A DNA stretch of 64,000 nt from Chelatococcus reniformis (GTDB taxonomy: Bacteria > Pseudomonadota > Alphaproteobacteria > Rhizobiales > Beijerinckiaceae). Positions 18,041-27,539 of the stretch are shown here, one piece after another. A program made the position numbers and the translations under genes. The stretch lies in contig NZ_BMGG01000011.1 of assembly GCF_014640075.1 (NCBI RefSeq), positions 124,432-188,431 on the forward strand, given 5' to 3'. Every line of letters begins with the position of its first letter. The stretch's first letter is position 1. The notes beneath the pieces were generated by a model. The model saw nothing but the letters and a program-made list of their open reading frames with translations. It searched no databases and was not told the DNA's origin.

Positions 18041-18076
18041 AGGCCGCCCCCCGCTGGCCGTGCGATCGGGCGGCCT
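18041..18076. repeat. Inverted repeat between metQ-like and Na/Pi genes
   Basis: Perfect 9-bp arms AGGCCGCCC (18041-18049) and GGGCGGCCT (18068-18076) lie about 60 bp after the metQ-like stop. It may be the terminator of that gene, but no T-tract follows. Confidence 0.4.
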
Positions 18077-18134
18077 ATTCTGGGGGTCGGGCGCTGACGC
18101 GCAGCGCCATCGGCCCCGATCGTGGGCGGAGAAG

Positions 18135-18926
18135 CTACCAGACCGGGATGAAGGCCGGCAGCTTGGCGGCCACGAACTCCTTGTTCGCGGGCGACTTGAA
18201 GACCTCGAGGAAGGCCTTGAGCCGGGGGTCGTCCTTCTTCTCGGGCCGCGAGACGAAGCGAAGGACGAAGCGCTCGTCGGGCGTGCGGTCGCTGATCAAC
18301 GCCGAGTTGGGGTCGCCGCCCGCCGGGATCAGATAGGTCAGGTTGACGAACGCCAGCGTCACGTCGTCGAGCGCACGGTAGAGCTGGGCCGCGTCGAGTT
18401 CGATGAGTTGAAGCTTCTTGGGGTTCTCGGTGACATCCTGCTTGGTGACGTTGATGCCCTTGCCGGGCTTTAACGTGATCAGCCCGGCCTTCTCGAGCAG
18501 CTGCAGGGCGCGGGCGCCGTTCAGGGGCTCGTTGGGAATGGCCACCTTGTCGCCTTCCTTCACCTCTGCAAGACTCTTGATCTTCTTGGAGAAGAGACCG
18601 ACCGGAACGATCACGCCCGCGGGATCGACGGGCACCAGGTTGAAGCCCCGCGCCGCGTTCTGCTGGCCCAGAAACGTCACGTGCTGGAAGAAGTTGGCGT
18701 CGAGATCGCCGGCGAAGACGGCCGCGTTGGGGGTCACCCAATCGGTGAACTCGATGACCTTCACGTCGAGGCCCTTCTTCTTGGCCGCCTCTGCGGTCAG
18801 CTGCAGGAGCTGCGCCAGCGGGCCGGCGCTGACGCCGATCTTCAGCGGCTGGTCGGCGGACGCCACGCTGGCGACCATCGCAACGGCCGCGGCCAGGGCG
18901 ACGCGGATAGCGGATTTGATGTTCAT
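18135..18926 (-). CDS. MetQ/NlpA family ABC substrate-binding protein
   Basis: A 263-residue binding protein of the methionine (MetQ/NlpA) family, with a Sec signal (IRVALAAAVAMVASVASA). There is no lipobox cysteine, so it is probably soluble and periplasmic. Family motifs: LKIGVSAGPLAQLLQ, EFTDWVTPNAAVFAGDLDAN, FFQHVTFL and VAIPNEPLNGARALQLLEKA. No permease or ATPase of its own sits beside it; it could use the MetNI pair encoded 2.5 kb upstream on the same strand. Ligand may be a methionine derivative or another sulfur compound handled by the adjacent LLM enzyme. Confidence 0.92.
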   Translation of the reverse strand: MNIKSAIRVALAAAVAMVASVASADQPLKIGVSAGPLAQLLQLTAEAAKKKGLDVKVIEFTDWVTPNAAVFAGDLDANFFQHVTFLGQQNAARGFNLVPVDPAGVIVPVGLFSKKIKSLAEVKEGDKVAIPNEPLNGARALQLLEKAGLITLKPGKGINVTKQDVTENPKKLQLIELDAAQLYRALDDVTLAFVNLTYLIPAGGDPNSALISDRTPDERFVLRFVSRPEKKDDPRLKAFLEVFKSPANKEFVAAKLPAFIPVW

Positions 18927-19039
18927 CGATTCCCCTCAGGATTATCAGGCGCGGCAAGCCGCTTTGGCGGAGCGAACGCCCGCGCTTCGGCCAATAAAGG
19001 GACAGTGGCTTGCGGCCTTGCTCTGAATGGACAATCGAC

Positions 19040-19151
19040 GCAAGTCGATCCGCCAAAAACGATAAATCACGAAGAATATCGTAAAGCAACGAGGCGAGAT
19101 TTATCTTTGCGATACATTCATCGGTAAATAAAACTACCGCAAAGCAACGAG
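19040..19151. promoter_or_regulatory. AT-rich regulatory region with several dyads
   Basis: In the 280-bp gap between the LLM monooxygenase stop and the metQ-like gene start (both minus strand) lies an AT-rich tract unlike the surrounding DNA. It holds ACGATA/TATCGT arms around an AT-rich centre (about 19058-19081), CTTTGCG/CGCAAAG arms (19105-19111 and 19138-19144) and a direct repeat AAAGCAACGAG (19083-19093 and 19141-19151). It probably contains the promoter and operator of the metQ-like gene; the regulator is unknown. Confidence 0.55.
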
Positions 19152-19206
19152 ATGTAAAATCCTGCTCCTTCAAGAGGCCGCGCCGGCCTGAACAGGCGCG
19201 ACTGTC

Positions 19207-20595
19207 CTACTCCGCCGCGTCCGCCAAGGCGCGGCCCCGCCAGCGGGCCGCCGGATGAGGCGGAGCCAGGCGCGCCCGCCCCGGGCCGAACAGCTTTTCG
19301 CGCAGCGGCCCCGGCGCGTAGGCGCGCTTGTAGCGGCCGCGCCGTTCGAGCTCCGGCACCAGGAACTCGACGATGTCCTCGAAGGTCTCCGGGGCCACCG
19401 CATAGGCCATGTTGAAGCCGTCGACGTCGGTCGCGTCGACCCACTGGATCAACGCGTCGGCGACCGTTGCGGGCGAGCCGACGAACACCGGCCCGATGCC
19501 GCCGATGGCCACGTGCTCGGCCACCTCGCGAACGGTCCAGATCCGGTTCGGGTCGGCGCGCGTGATATTGTCCATGGCGGTGCGGCCGGCGTCGTTCTCC
19601 ACGTGCCGCACCTCCTGGTCGAGCGCCAGCTGGGAGAAATCGACGCCCGTCCACCCGGACATCAGCGTCAGCGCCCCCTCGTGGCTGACGTAACTGCGGT
19701 AGTCGTCGAGCTTGGCCTGGGCCGCCCGGTCGGTCTCGGCGAGCACCACGGTCGCCATGGAGAACACCTTGAGGTCGCTGCCCTGGCGGCCGGCGGCGAC
19801 CGCCGCCCGGCGCAGATCCGCGACGCGCGGCCCGATCACCTGCGTGGAGGGCCCCGAGACGAAAACACATTCGGCGTGGCGACCGGCGAAGCCGCGGCCC
19901 TTGGGCGAGGTGCCGGCCTGGTAGAGCACCGGCGTGCGCTGCAGCGACGGCTCGCTGAGGTGAATGGCGTCGAGCTGGTAGAACGGGCCGTCGTGCCGGA
20001 TGCGATGCACCTTCTCGGGTCGGGTGAAGATGCCCGCCGCCCGGTCGGCCACGACGGCGTCGTCGTCCCAGCTGCCCTCCCAGAGCTTGTAGACGAGCTC
20101 CAGATAGTCCTCCGCCACGTCATAGCGATCGTCATGGCCGCGCTGGCGATCCAGCCCCATGGCCTTGGCGGCGCTGTCGAGATAGCCCGTGACGATGTTC
20201 CAGCCGATGCGCCCCTCGGTCAGATGGTCGAGCGTCGTCATCCGCCGGGCAAAGGGATACGGCGGCTCGTAGGACAAATTGACGGTGATGCCGAAACCGA
20301 GGTTGCGCGTCACCGCTGCCATGGCCGAGACCAGCAGCAACGGATCGTCCACCGGCACCTGCGAGGCGGTGCGCAGGGCAGCGTCGGGACTGCCTCCGAA
20401 GACGTCGTAGATGCCGAGCACGTCAGCGATGAACAGGCCGTCGAAGCGGCCACGCTCCAGCGTCTGGGCGAGGCCTGTCCAATAGGAGAGCGTGCGGTAG
20501 TCGGCGGATCGGTCGCGCGGATGGCGCCACAGGCCCGGGGCCTGATGGCCGACCGTGTTCATCTCGAAGGCGTTGAGCCTGATCTCCTTGGCCAT
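19207..20595 (-). CDS. LLM flavin-dependent monooxygenase, NtaA/SnaA/DszA type
   Basis: A 462-residue bacterial-luciferase-fold enzyme that uses FMNH2 and O2. The subgroup markers are RLNAFEMNTVGHQAPGLWRH at the start, LTEGRIGWNIVTGYLDSAA, DYLELVYKLWEGSW and PVLYQAGTSPKGRGFAGRHA. DszA, SnaA and NtaA cleave C-S or C-N bonds with a partner flavin reductase; no reductase gene is visible here. Start ATG 20595 has GGAGGAAGG upstream. It is 46 bp downstream of a metQ-like gene, and a second metQ-like gene follows, so the substrate may enter through MetNIQ. Confidence 0.94.
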   Translation of the reverse strand: MAKEIRLNAFEMNTVGHQAPGLWRHPRDRSADYRTLSYWTGLAQTLERGRFDGLFIADVLGIYDVFGGSPDAALRTASQVPVDDPLLLVSAMAAVTRNLGFGITVNLSYEPPYPFARRMTTLDHLTEGRIGWNIVTGYLDSAAKAMGLDRQRGHDDRYDVAEDYLELVYKLWEGSWDDDAVVADRAAGIFTRPEKVHRIRHDGPFYQLDAIHLSEPSLQRTPVLYQAGTSPKGRGFAGRHAECVFVSGPSTQVIGPRVADLRRAAVAAGRQGSDLKVFSMATVVLAETDRAAQAKLDDYRSYVSHEGALTLMSGWTGVDFSQLALDQEVRHVENDAGRTAMDNITRADPNRIWTVREVAEHVAIGGIGPVFVGSPATVADALIQWVDATDVDGFNMAYAVAPETFEDIVEFLVPELERRGRYKRAYAPGPLREKLFGPGRARLAPPHPAARWRGRALADAAE

Positions 20596-20641
20596 GGCCA
20601 ATCCTTCCTCCCGCGGCGGCACAGCCCCGCACGGCGCCGGC

Positions 20642-21448
20642 CTACCAGGCCGGAATATAGGCGCCCTTGAAGCGGGTCAGCACGAATTGCTTCACCGGTT
20701 CCGATTGATAGACCTCGACGAGCTTGGCAACCCAGGGCTTGTCCTTGTCCGCGGCGCGAACGGCAATGACGTTGACCCAAGGGCCGTTGGCAGCTTCCTT
20801 GATCAGGGTGTCCTTCACCGGATCGAGGCCCGCCTGCACCGCATAGTTGTTGTTGATCGACGCGGCATCGACGTCCGGAAGTGAGCGCGGGATCTGCGCC
20901 GCATCGAGTTCGACGAACTTGAAGCGCTTGGGATTGTCGACGATGTCGGCAACGCTGGCGGTGACGTTGGTGGGGTCGCGCAGCTTGATGTAGCCGGCCG
21001 CCGCCAGGATGTGCAGCGAGCGCGCGCCGTTGGTCGGATCGTTCTGGATCGCCAGCCGCGCGCCGTCCGGCAGATCGGCGAAATTCTTGTAGGTCTTGGA
21101 ATAGAAGCCCATGGGCGAGGCGATGGTGTCGGCCACCTTGACCAGCTTCCAGCCGGTCTTGGCGATCTGGTTCTTCAGATAGGGCTCGTGCTGGAACGAA
21201 TTGGCCTCGGTCTCGCCGGCGGCGAGCGCCTGGTTGGGAATGACGTAGTCGGTGAACTCGACCGGCTTGATGTCGACGCCGCGCTCGGCGCCGACCTTGC
21301 GCACCACGTCGAGGATCTCCGCATGCGGGCCGGCGGTGACGCCGACGCGGATGGTCTTGGGATCGTCCGCCGCAGCGGCGCCGCCGGCGAGGAGGGTCAC
21401 GGCGCCCAGCGCGGCAAGGACAAGGGACATGGGTCTGCGGCTCGCCAT
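20642..21448 (-). CDS. MetQ/NlpA family ABC substrate-binding protein
   Basis: A 268-residue periplasmic binding protein with a Sec signal (LVLAALGAVTLLAGGAAAA) and no lipobox Cys. Motifs: TIRVGVTAGPHAEILDVVRK, VEFTDYVIPNQALAAGETEAN, SFQHEPYLKNQI and LAIQNDPTNGARSLHILAAA. It is 33 bp downstream of the metI permease and belongs to the metNIQ operon. It is clearly paralogous to the protein encoded at 18135-18926 but diverged, so the two probably bind different ligands and share the MetNI core. Confidence 0.93.
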   Translation of the reverse strand: MASRRPMSLVLAALGAVTLLAGGAAAADDPKTIRVGVTAGPHAEILDVVRKVGAERGVDIKPVEFTDYVIPNQALAAGETEANSFQHEPYLKNQIAKTGWKLVKVADTIASPMGFYSKTYKNFADLPDGARLAIQNDPTNGARSLHILAAAGYIKLRDPTNVTASVADIVDNPKRFKFVELDAAQIPRSLPDVDAASINNNYAVQAGLDPVKDTLIKEAANGPWVNVIAVRAADKDKPWVAKLVEVYQSEPVKQFVLTRFKGAYIPAW

Positions 21449-21481
21449 GGGAAGGCTCCGGGGCGCGGGGACGGTCGAGGG

Positions 21482-22147
21482 TCAGTTATGGCGCAGGCGC
21501 TTGTTCAGCCGCCGCGCGAGCGTGTCGCCGATGGTCTGCACGCCTTGCACCAGCACGATCAGGACGATGACGACCGCCGCCATCACGTCGGGCATGAAGC
21601 GCTGGTAGCCATAGCGGATGCCGAGGTCGCCGAGGCCGCCACCCCCGACGGCGCCGACCATCGCGGAGTAGCCGATCATGCTGACCACGGCGAGGGTGAG
21701 CGACAGGGCGATGGCGGGCACGGCCTCCGGCAGCAGCACCTTGCGCACGATCTGGAGGGGGCTCGCCCCCATGGCCCGGGCGGCCTCGACCAGCCCCTGA
21801 TCGACCTCGCGCACCGCCGTCTCCACCAGGCGGGCGATGAAGGGGATGGCGGCGATGGTGAGCGGCACGATGGCCGCCTTGGTGCCGATCGAGGTGCCGG
21901 CGATGAGACGCGTGAACGGAATGATCGCCACCACCAGGATGATGAACGGGGTGGAGCGCGTGGCGTTGACGACGAGGCCGACGATGCGGTTGACCGCCGG
22001 CAGGGCGAACAGCTCGCCCCGCCCGCTGGTGGCCAGAAAGACGCCGAGCGGCACGCCAAGGAGGGTGGCGATCGCCGTCGCCACCGCCACCATCCACAGG
22101 GTATCGAGCGTCGCCTCGGCGATGAGCTGAACGATCTCAGGCGACAT
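21482..22147 (-). CDS. metI: MetI-type ABC transporter permease
   Basis: A 221-residue inner-membrane permease with five helices, the usual MetI size. The EAA loop is seen in [22 protein letters not shown], and [20 protein letters not shown] is a family hallmark. Its start overlaps the upstream metN gene by 11 bp. With MetN it forms the MetNI importer core for D/L-methionine or related sulfur compounds; two MetQ-like proteins downstream could deliver ligand. Confidence 0.93.
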   Translation of the reverse strand: MSPEIVQLIAEATLDTLWMVAVATAIATLLGVPLGVFLATSGRGELFALPAVNRIVGLVVNATRSTPFIILVVAIIPFTRLIAGTSIGTKAAIVPLTIAAIPFIARLVETAVREVDQGLVEAARAMGASPLQIVRKVLLPEAVPAIALSLTLAVVSMIGYSAMVGAVGGGGLGDLGIRYGYQRFMPDVMAAVVIVLIVLVQGVQTIGDTLARRLNKRLRHN

Positions 22148-23255
22148 AGCCGAGCACCTCCGTGTCGAGGCCGCGCTCGGCGAAATAGGCGAGCGCCGGC
22201 GCCAGATGCCGGTCCGACGACGGCAGGCCGATGAGCAGCGTGCCGAAGGGACGTCCGGCCACCTCGTCGATGGCGCCGGACAGGATCTTCACGTCGGCGT
22301 GGAGCTCGCGCGACAGGCTGGAGACCACCGCACCGGCCGCCAAAGTCCCGCGAAAGACGACGCGCACCACCGCCTCTGAGCCGGCTGCACGATCCGGGCC
22401 GAGCCGCGCCGCAAGCCCGGCCGGCACGGCGCGGCCCGAGGCACCGCCGAGGAACGACTGGGTGGTGGCATGGCCCGGACGGGTGAAGATGTCGTAGACG
22501 TCGCCGCGCTCGACGATGCGGCCGCCGTCGATGACCGCGACCTCCTTGGCGATGCGCCGGATCACCGACATCTCGTGGGTGATCAGCAGGATGGTGAGGC
22601 CGAGCTCCCGGTTGATGGTACCGAGCAGATCGAGGATCGACTGGGTCGTCTCCGGGTCGAGCGCGGACGTCGCCTCGTCGGACAGCAACACTTTCGGACG
22701 GGTGGCGAGCGCGCGGGCGATGCCGACGCGCTGCTTCTGGCCGCCGGAGAGCTCGGCCGGGTAACGGTCGCGCTTGTCGGCGAGGCCGACGAGCTCCAGC
22801 AGCGGCTCCACGCGCGCCTTGATCTCCGCCCGCCCGACCCCGGCGATCTCCAGCGGCAGGGCAATGTTGCCATAGGCGGTGCGCGACGACAGCAGGTTGA
22901 AATGCTGGAAGATCATGCCGATCGAGCGGCGCACCTGGCGCAGCTCGCGCTCGCCCAGGGCGGCGATATCGGTGCCGTCGACCCAGATGCGGCCGGCGCT
23001 CGGCCGCTCGAGGCCGTTGACGAGCCGGATCAAGGTCGACTTCCCGGCACCGCTGCGGCCAATGACACCCAGCACCGAGCCCGGCGCGACGGCCAGGTCG
23101 ATGTGATCGAGCGCAGTGACCGCGCCGCCACCGCGGCGCGCGGCAAAGGTCTTGCTCACGGCTTCCAGGCGGACCATGGCCCGATCGAGGTCATCAGCCT
23201 TTGCGACCGGGACCTCGCGCACGTCGGCCAGATCGGCCCTCAAGGGCATGTTCAT
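22137..23255 (-). CDS. metN: MetN-type methionine ABC transporter ATP-binding protein with NIL domain
   Basis: A 372-residue ATPase: ABC domain (Walker [10 protein letters not shown] ~65, signature LSGGQKQR, Walker B VLLSDEAT, switch His in LITHEMSVI) followed by a C-terminal NIL regulatory domain (about residues 290-370, [15 protein letters not shown]). NIL domains bind methionine and inhibit transport when the internal pool is high (trans-inhibition, known for E. coli MetN). About 25 residues precede the conserved [11 protein letters not shown], so a start at the internal Met is an alternative. It leads the metN-metI-metQ unit, 163 bp after the sulfonate-type binding-protein gene. Confidence 0.94.
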   Translation of the reverse strand: MNMPLRADLADVREVPVAKADDLDRAMVRLEAVSKTFAARRGGGAVTALDHIDLAVAPGSVLGVIGRSGAGKSTLIRLVNGLERPSAGRIWVDGTDIAALGERELRQVRRSIGMIFQHFNLLSSRTAYGNIALPLEIAGVGRAEIKARVEPLLELVGLADKRDRYPAELSGGQKQRVGIARALATRPKVLLSDEATSALDPETTQSILDLLGTINRELGLTILLITHEMSVIRRIAKEVAVIDGGRIVERGDVYDIFTRPGHATTQSFLGGASGRAVPAGLAARLGPDRAAGSEAVVRVVFRGTLAAGAVVSSLSRELHADVKILSGAIDEVAGRPFGTLLIGLPSSDRHLAPALAYFAERGLDTEVLGYVA

Positions 23256-23418
23256 GGAATAACGTTCCCGTCATCTCGATGTCGGTACAGGGCGACCAAA
23301 CAGATCCGTCGATCGCGGCGCGAACTTCGGCGCTTCCCACCTATGCTGGATCTTTACGTTCTGGATCGATGGTCGGCCCGCCAACACCAACCCTTGGCGG
23401 TCGTCCGCCGCACGGACG

Positions 23419-24372
23419 TCACGCGGCCGGTTGCCAGATCGGCACGTCGGTCGCGTCGATGCGCTTGGGGATCAGGCCTGCCGCGAAGAACACGTCGGCG
23501 ATCTTCTGCTGGTCGCCGAGTTCGTCCTTGCGCACCGGCTGCACGCTGTAGCTGCGGCGGGCATTGACCTGCTTGACGACATCGATCGGAATATCGCCCC
23601 ACATCGGCGCAAGCCGGGCGGCGGCTTCGTCCGGCTGGCTCTTCACCCAGCGCCCCTGTTCGGCCAGGGCCTCGAAGACGATGGCGACGGCCTGCGGATG
23701 GGCCGCGACGAAGTCGTTGTTGACGAGATAGTAGCGGCTGTAGCCCGAGAAGCCCGTGGCATCGGCGATGACCCGGATCGGGTACTGGCTCTGTGCGATC
23801 GCCAGGAATGGGTCCCAGATCACCCAGGCGTCGATGCTGCGCCCCTTGAAGGCGGCCGCCCCGTCGGGCGCCTCGAGGTAAGCCGGGTTGATGTCGCTGA
23901 AGGCGAGCCCGGCCTTCGCCAGGGCCGCGGCCAGGATGAAGTGGCACCCCGATCCGCGCGAGACTCCGACCTTCTTGCCCTTGAGATCGGCGACGGAGGT
24001 GATCGGCGAGTCCCCATGCACGATGATGGCCTCGGCCGCGGGCGACGGCGCCTCGGTGGCGTAGAAGGTCAGCTTGGCGCCGGCCGCCTGGGTGAAGATC
24101 GGGATGGCGTCGGCGACGTCCGCGTGGAAATCCACCGCCCCCGCATTCATCGGCGGGATCACGGCGGTGAACAGATTCCAGCTCACCTCGAAGCCCAGCG
24201 GCGCCAGCCGTTTCTCCAGCACCCCTTCGCTCCTCAGCAGGGTAAGCAGTGTCGACGAGCGTTGGTAGCTGAAGCGGATCTTACGGCTCTCGGCCGACGC
24301 TGAGCGGCCGAGCGAGCCGATGAGCGGCAGGCCGAGCAGGCCGGCGGCGACGTGACGGCGCGTGGGGTGCAT
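23419..24372 (-). CDS. Sulfonate-type ABC substrate-binding protein with Tat-like signal
   Basis: A 317-residue periplasmic protein of the SsuA/NMT1 family. The N-terminus TRRHVAAGLLGLPLIGSLG carries twin arginines before a weakly hydrophobic core, suggesting Tat export. Typical motifs: IRFSYQRSSTLLTLLRSEGV, VDFHADVADAIPIFTQAA, GKKVGVSRGSGCHFILAAAL and SIDAWVIWDPFL. It is divergent from the two LLM genes and directly upstream of metN on the same strand, so it may have recruited a different importer core, or work with the SsuCB proteins encoded 9 kb away. Confidence 0.92.
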   Translation of the reverse strand: MHPTRRHVAAGLLGLPLIGSLGRSASAESRKIRFSYQRSSTLLTLLRSEGVLEKRLAPLGFEVSWNLFTAVIPPMNAGAVDFHADVADAIPIFTQAAGAKLTFYATEAPSPAAEAIIVHGDSPITSVADLKGKKVGVSRGSGCHFILAAALAKAGLAFSDINPAYLEAPDGAAAFKGRSIDAWVIWDPFLAIAQSQYPIRVIADATGFSGYSRYYLVNNDFVAAHPQAVAIVFEALAEQGRWVKSQPDEAAARLAPMWGDIPIDVVKQVNARRSYSVQPVRKDELGDQQKIADVFFAAGLIPKRIDATDVPIWQPAA

Positions 24373-24457
24373 GAGTTCGATGTTCCTGGACCGAGGTGAC
24401 GCCGATCACAGCATGCGCGGATATCGACTTCAACGCTAAAGCCGTGTATTTTAGAAT

Positions 24458-24481
24458 AAATCACACCATGAAATGTGATTT
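24458..24481. promoter_or_regulatory. Candidate operator in divergent promoter region
   Basis: Arms AAATCACA (24458-24465) and TGTGATTT (24474-24481) are perfect complements around 8 nt, in the AT-rich centre of the 139-bp divergent promoter region between the sulfonate-type binding protein and the LLM monooxygenase pair. It lies 31 nt before the GTG start at 24512. The regulator (CysB/Cbl-like or other) is not encoded nearby. Confidence 0.6.
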
Positions 24482-24511
24482 TTCTGTTTCAGCTGTTCCG
24501 GGGAGAATTTT

Positions 24512-25594
24512 GTGCTGTCGCACGCCATTCGGTTTGGCATCTGGGCGCTCGTTCACGGCAACCGCGCCGCGCTTCAGGATCCGGACGAGCCCTACGACGC
24601 CTCGTTCGCGCGCAACCGCGCGCTCATCCTCGAAGCGGAATCGCTGGGCTATGATTCCACCCTGGTCGCCCAGCACACGATCAACCCGCACGACGAGCGG
24701 CTGGACCAGCTGGAGGCCTGGACCGCATCGGCGGCGCTCGCGGCCCTGACCAGCCGGATCGAGATCATCACGGCGATCAAGCCCTACCTCTACCACCCGG
24801 TGGTTTTGGCCAAAATGGCGTTGCAGATCGAGGAGATCAGCGGTGGCCGTTTTGCCATCAACCTGGTCAACGCCTGGAACCGCCCGGAGCTGGAGCGCGC
24901 CGGCATCGGTTTCGCCGAGCACGACGAGCGCTATGCCTATGGCGAGGAGTGGCTGTCCGTGGTGCGCCGCCTGCTCGCCGGTGAGCGCGTGACCCACGCA
25001 GGACGCCACTTCAACGTACAGGAATACGAGCTGCGGCCGACCAGCCGCTTCCGCGCCCGGCCGCGCATCTACGTCGGCGGCGAGTCGGCGCCGGCGCGGC
25101 AGCTGGTTGCCGACCAGGGCGACGTCTGGTTCATCAACGGCCAGCCGCTCGACGACGTGAAGAGCCTGATCGACGATGTCTCCGGCCGCCCCCGCAGCGG
25201 GGCACCGCTTCGTTTCGGCCTGTCTGCCTTCGTCGTCGCCCGCGAGACGGACGCGGAGGCGGAGGAGGCACATCGCCACCTGCTGGAGCTCGCCGCCAAG
25301 GACGCCCCGCTCAAGGCGATCCAGACCGCCAACACCGACCCCAAGGTGGTCATGATGCAGACCATGGCCAAGAGCCCGCGGGTCGGCACCAATGGCGGCA
25401 CTGCCGCCGGGCTCGTCGGCAGCTACGACAGGGTGGCCGAGCGCATCCTGGCGTTCCACGCCCTTGGCATCGAGACGTTCATGCTGCAGTTCCAGCCGTT
25501 CGAGCGCGAGATGCGCCGCTTCGCCGCCGAGGTGATGCCGCGCGTGCGGGCGCGGCAGGCGACGCCCCGCCGGAAGGCCGGCGGCCACGGCTGA
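24512..25594 (+). CDS. LLM flavin-dependent sulfone/sulfonate monooxygenase (SfnG/SsuD-like)
   Basis: A 360-residue FMNH2-dependent monooxygenase. Motifs: RFGIWALVHGNRAAL, ISGGRFAINLVNAWNRPE, EHDERYAYGEEWLSVVRRLL and IYVGGESAPARQLVADQGD. The stretch WFINGQPLDDVKSLIDDV and the FVVARETDAEAEE segment resemble the dimethylsulfone monooxygenase SfnG more than SsuD. The GTG start 24512 is fixed by GGGGAGAA six nt upstream. It is 54 bp ahead of ssuD in one operon. Probable role: oxygenolytic cleavage of a C-S bond releasing sulfite or sulfinate. Substrate is inferred. Confidence 0.9.
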   Translation: MLSHAIRFGIWALVHGNRAALQDPDEPYDASFARNRALILEAESLGYDSTLVAQHTINPHDERLDQLEAWTASAALAALTSRIEIITAIKPYLYHPVVLAKMALQIEEISGGRFAINLVNAWNRPELERAGIGFAEHDERYAYGEEWLSVVRRLLAGERVTHAGRHFNVQEYELRPTSRFRARPRIYVGGESAPARQLVADQGDVWFINGQPLDDVKSLIDDVSGRPRSGAPLRFGLSAFVVARETDAEAEEAHRHLLELAAKDAPLKAIQTANTDPKVVMMQTMAKSPRVGTNGGTAAGLVGSYDRVAERILAFHALGIETFMLQFQPFEREMRRFAAEVMPRVRARQATPRRKAGGHG

Positions 25595-25648
25595 GACCAC
25601 CCTTTTGACCCGGCAGCCCCATGAGCGGCGCCGGAGAGGAGACCGACG

Positions 25649-26830
25649 ATGAGCAATCCTTCCGCCGATCAGGCCGACGTGCTGTGGTTCCTGCCGACCC
25701 ACGGTGACGGACGCTACCTCGGCACGTCGCATGGGGCTCGCGACGTCTCGCTGCGGTATCTGGCCCAGATTGCCCAGGCCGCCGATCAACTGGGCTATTT
25801 CGGTGTGCTGCTGCCGACCGGACGCTCGTGCGAGGATTCGTGGGTGGTGGCGTCGTCCCTCGTGGCCCTGACCGAACGGCTTCGCTTCCTCGTCGCCGTG
25901 CGGCCCGGCCTGCTGTCGCCCTCGGTCGCTGCGCGCATGACGGCCACCCTCGACCGCATCTCGAACGGGCGTCTGCTCATCAATGTCGTGACCGGCGGCG
26001 ACCCCGTCGAGAATGCCGGTGACGGCCTCTTCCTCGATCACGCGGCGCGCTACGAAGTCACAGACGAATTTCTCCAGATCTACACGCGCCTGCTGCAAGG
26101 CGAGACCGTCGACTACGAAGGCCAGCACCTGAAGGTGAGGGAGGGCAAGCTGCTCTATCCGCCGGTCCAGGAGCCGCACCCGCCCCTCTACTTCGGCGGC
26201 TCGTCCGGGGCCGGTCAGGACGTGGCGGCCCGCACCGTGCAGAAATACCTGACCTGGGGCGAACCGCCGGCCCAGGTGGCGGAGAAGGTCGCCGACATGC
26301 GCCGCCGCGCCGCCGCCGTCGGGCGCCAGATCAGCTTCGGTATCCGTCTGCACGTCATCGTGCGCGAGACCGACAAGGAGGCCTGGGCGGCCGCGGACGA
26401 GTTGATCCAGTATGTCGACGACGACACCATCGCGGCGGCGCAGAAGGTGTTCTCGCGCATGGATTCGGTGGGCCAGCAACGCATGCAGGCGCTGCATCGC
26501 GGCAGCCGCGACAACCTGGTGGTCAGCCCCAACCTGTGGGCCGGCGTCGGCCTGGTGCGCGGCGGCGCCGGCACCGCCCTCGTCGGCGATCCGGAGACCG
26601 TGGCGCAACGCATGAAGGAATACATGTCCGTGGGCATCGACACCTTCATCCTGTCCGGCTATCCGCACCTGGAGGAGGCCTACCGCTTCGCCGAGCTGGT
26701 GCTGCCGCTGCTGCCCCTGCGCGACACGACGCGCGGCCCGGCCCCGGCGACGCCGCACCGGGGCCCGTTCGGCGAGATCGTCGGCAATACGGTGGTGCCC
26801 TCGCACGTGCGCCAGCGCGCCGCCTCCTGA
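25649..26830 (+). CDS. ssuD: FMNH2-dependent alkanesulfonate monooxygenase
   Basis: A 393-residue protein closely matching E. coli SsuD along its whole length: [30 protein letters not shown] (with the active-site Cys), [53 protein letters not shown] (the active-site His and Arg), [17 protein letters not shown] and [20 protein letters not shown]. It converts alkanesulfonates to aldehyde and sulfite with FMNH2 and O2. No SsuE reductase gene is in the window. Preceded by GGAGAGGAG before ATG 25649, and followed by a large hairpin. Confidence 0.97.
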   Translation: MSNPSADQADVLWFLPTHGDGRYLGTSHGARDVSLRYLAQIAQAADQLGYFGVLLPTGRSCEDSWVVASSLVALTERLRFLVAVRPGLLSPSVAARMTATLDRISNGRLLINVVTGGDPVENAGDGLFLDHAARYEVTDEFLQIYTRLLQGETVDYEGQHLKVREGKLLYPPVQEPHPPLYFGGSSGAGQDVAARTVQKYLTWGEPPAQVAEKVADMRRRAAAVGRQISFGIRLHVIVRETDKEAWAAADELIQYVDDDTIAAAQKVFSRMDSVGQQRMQALHRGSRDNLVVSPNLWAGVGLVRGGAGTALVGDPETVAQRMKEYMSVGIDTFILSGYPHLEEAYRFAELVLPLLPLRDTTRGPAPATPHRGPFGEIVGNTVVPSHVRQRAAS

Positions 26831-26844
26831 ACGCGCTGAGCTGC

Positions 26845-26896
26845 GCATCGTCACGGGGATCGCTCGGCCGGAGCGGCCGCCCCGCCGTGACGATGC
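26845..26896 (+). terminator. Large hairpin after ssuD
   Basis: Perfect 12-bp arms GCATCGTCACGG (26845-26856) and CCGTGACGATGC (26885-26896) enclose a second stem (CGCTC/GAGCG). It begins 14 bp after the ssuD stop and is followed by a T-rich stretch (GTTTCGTTTTT), fitting a terminator of the LLM operon. Confidence 0.7.
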
Positions 26897-27025
26897 ACGT
26901 CGTTTCGTTTTTCACTGTCGGCACAGCAATCAAATCTAAGACCCGATAGTAATACGGTAAACCATCTCATTGATGAGCTTGCCTTGCAGGCCTAGCATTC
27001 AGGCTTCAACGAGAGGAGCCACGCT

Positions 27026-27343
27026 ATGCCCGTCATTCTTCAGGTGAACTTCGCGACCGCCGAACGTCCTGCATCCCAGGCGCAGATCGAGTCGGCCAAG
27101 GCGATCGCCCAGCAGCCGGGCCTGCGCTGGAAAGTCTGGATCAACGACGAGGCCTCGCAGACCCGCGGCGGCATCTACCTGTTCGACGACCTCAAGAGCG
27201 CCAAGGCCTGGGGCGACGACGTCCTGCCGGAGCGGCTCAAGGCGCGCGGCGCCACCCACATCTCCATCCGCTACTTCGACGTCAACGAAGACGCGAGCCT
27301 GGTGACCCATGCGCCGCTTCTTCAGCGCGCCGCCGCGGCCTGA
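27026..27343 (+). CDS. YdhR-type monooxygenase (ferredoxin-like fold)
   Basis: A 105-residue protein of the mono-oxygenase YdhR family (dimeric alpha-beta barrel): VILQVNFATAERPAS, LRWKVWINDEASQTRGGIYL and FDDLKSAKAWGDDVLPERLK are typical. Family members are thought to act on aromatic or heteroaromatic substrates without a bound cofactor; function is not firmly known. GAGAGGAG lies before ATG 27026, and an AT-rich promoter-like region (26905-26990) precedes it, so it seems to be its own transcription unit after the ssuD terminator. Placement beside LLM monooxygenases suggests a role in the same catabolism. Confidence 0.9.
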   Translation: MPVILQVNFATAERPASQAQIESAKAIAQQPGLRWKVWINDEASQTRGGIYLFDDLKSAKAWGDDVLPERLKARGATHISIRYFDVNEDASLVTHAPLLQRAAAA

Positions 27344-27539
27344 CGGCGATGGGGCGCGCGGCGCGGGCGCGCAGCGCGCGGTCCCATCTCCTGCCGCCCG
27401 GCCGGGACAACCGCCCGCCGCGTTGCAGGCCCACCGCGAAAGCTGTCAATCAAGAATAGCGCGATACGTCAGCAGCGAACACGGTTTCGCTCTGCTGTCC
27501 AACTACATCGACCCGCGGGGTCTTTGACCGAGGTCTTTC

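Noticed and set aside
16132-18336. 734-codon open frame on the plus strand
   Set aside because: Antisense to the Na/Pi transporter; Gln/Arg/His-rich with no recognised domain.
24461-26854. 797-codon open frame on the minus strand
   Set aside because: It lies wholly antisense to the SfnG-like and ssuD genes, has Arg/His/Gly-rich composition and no ribosome binding site; it is a high-GC shadow.
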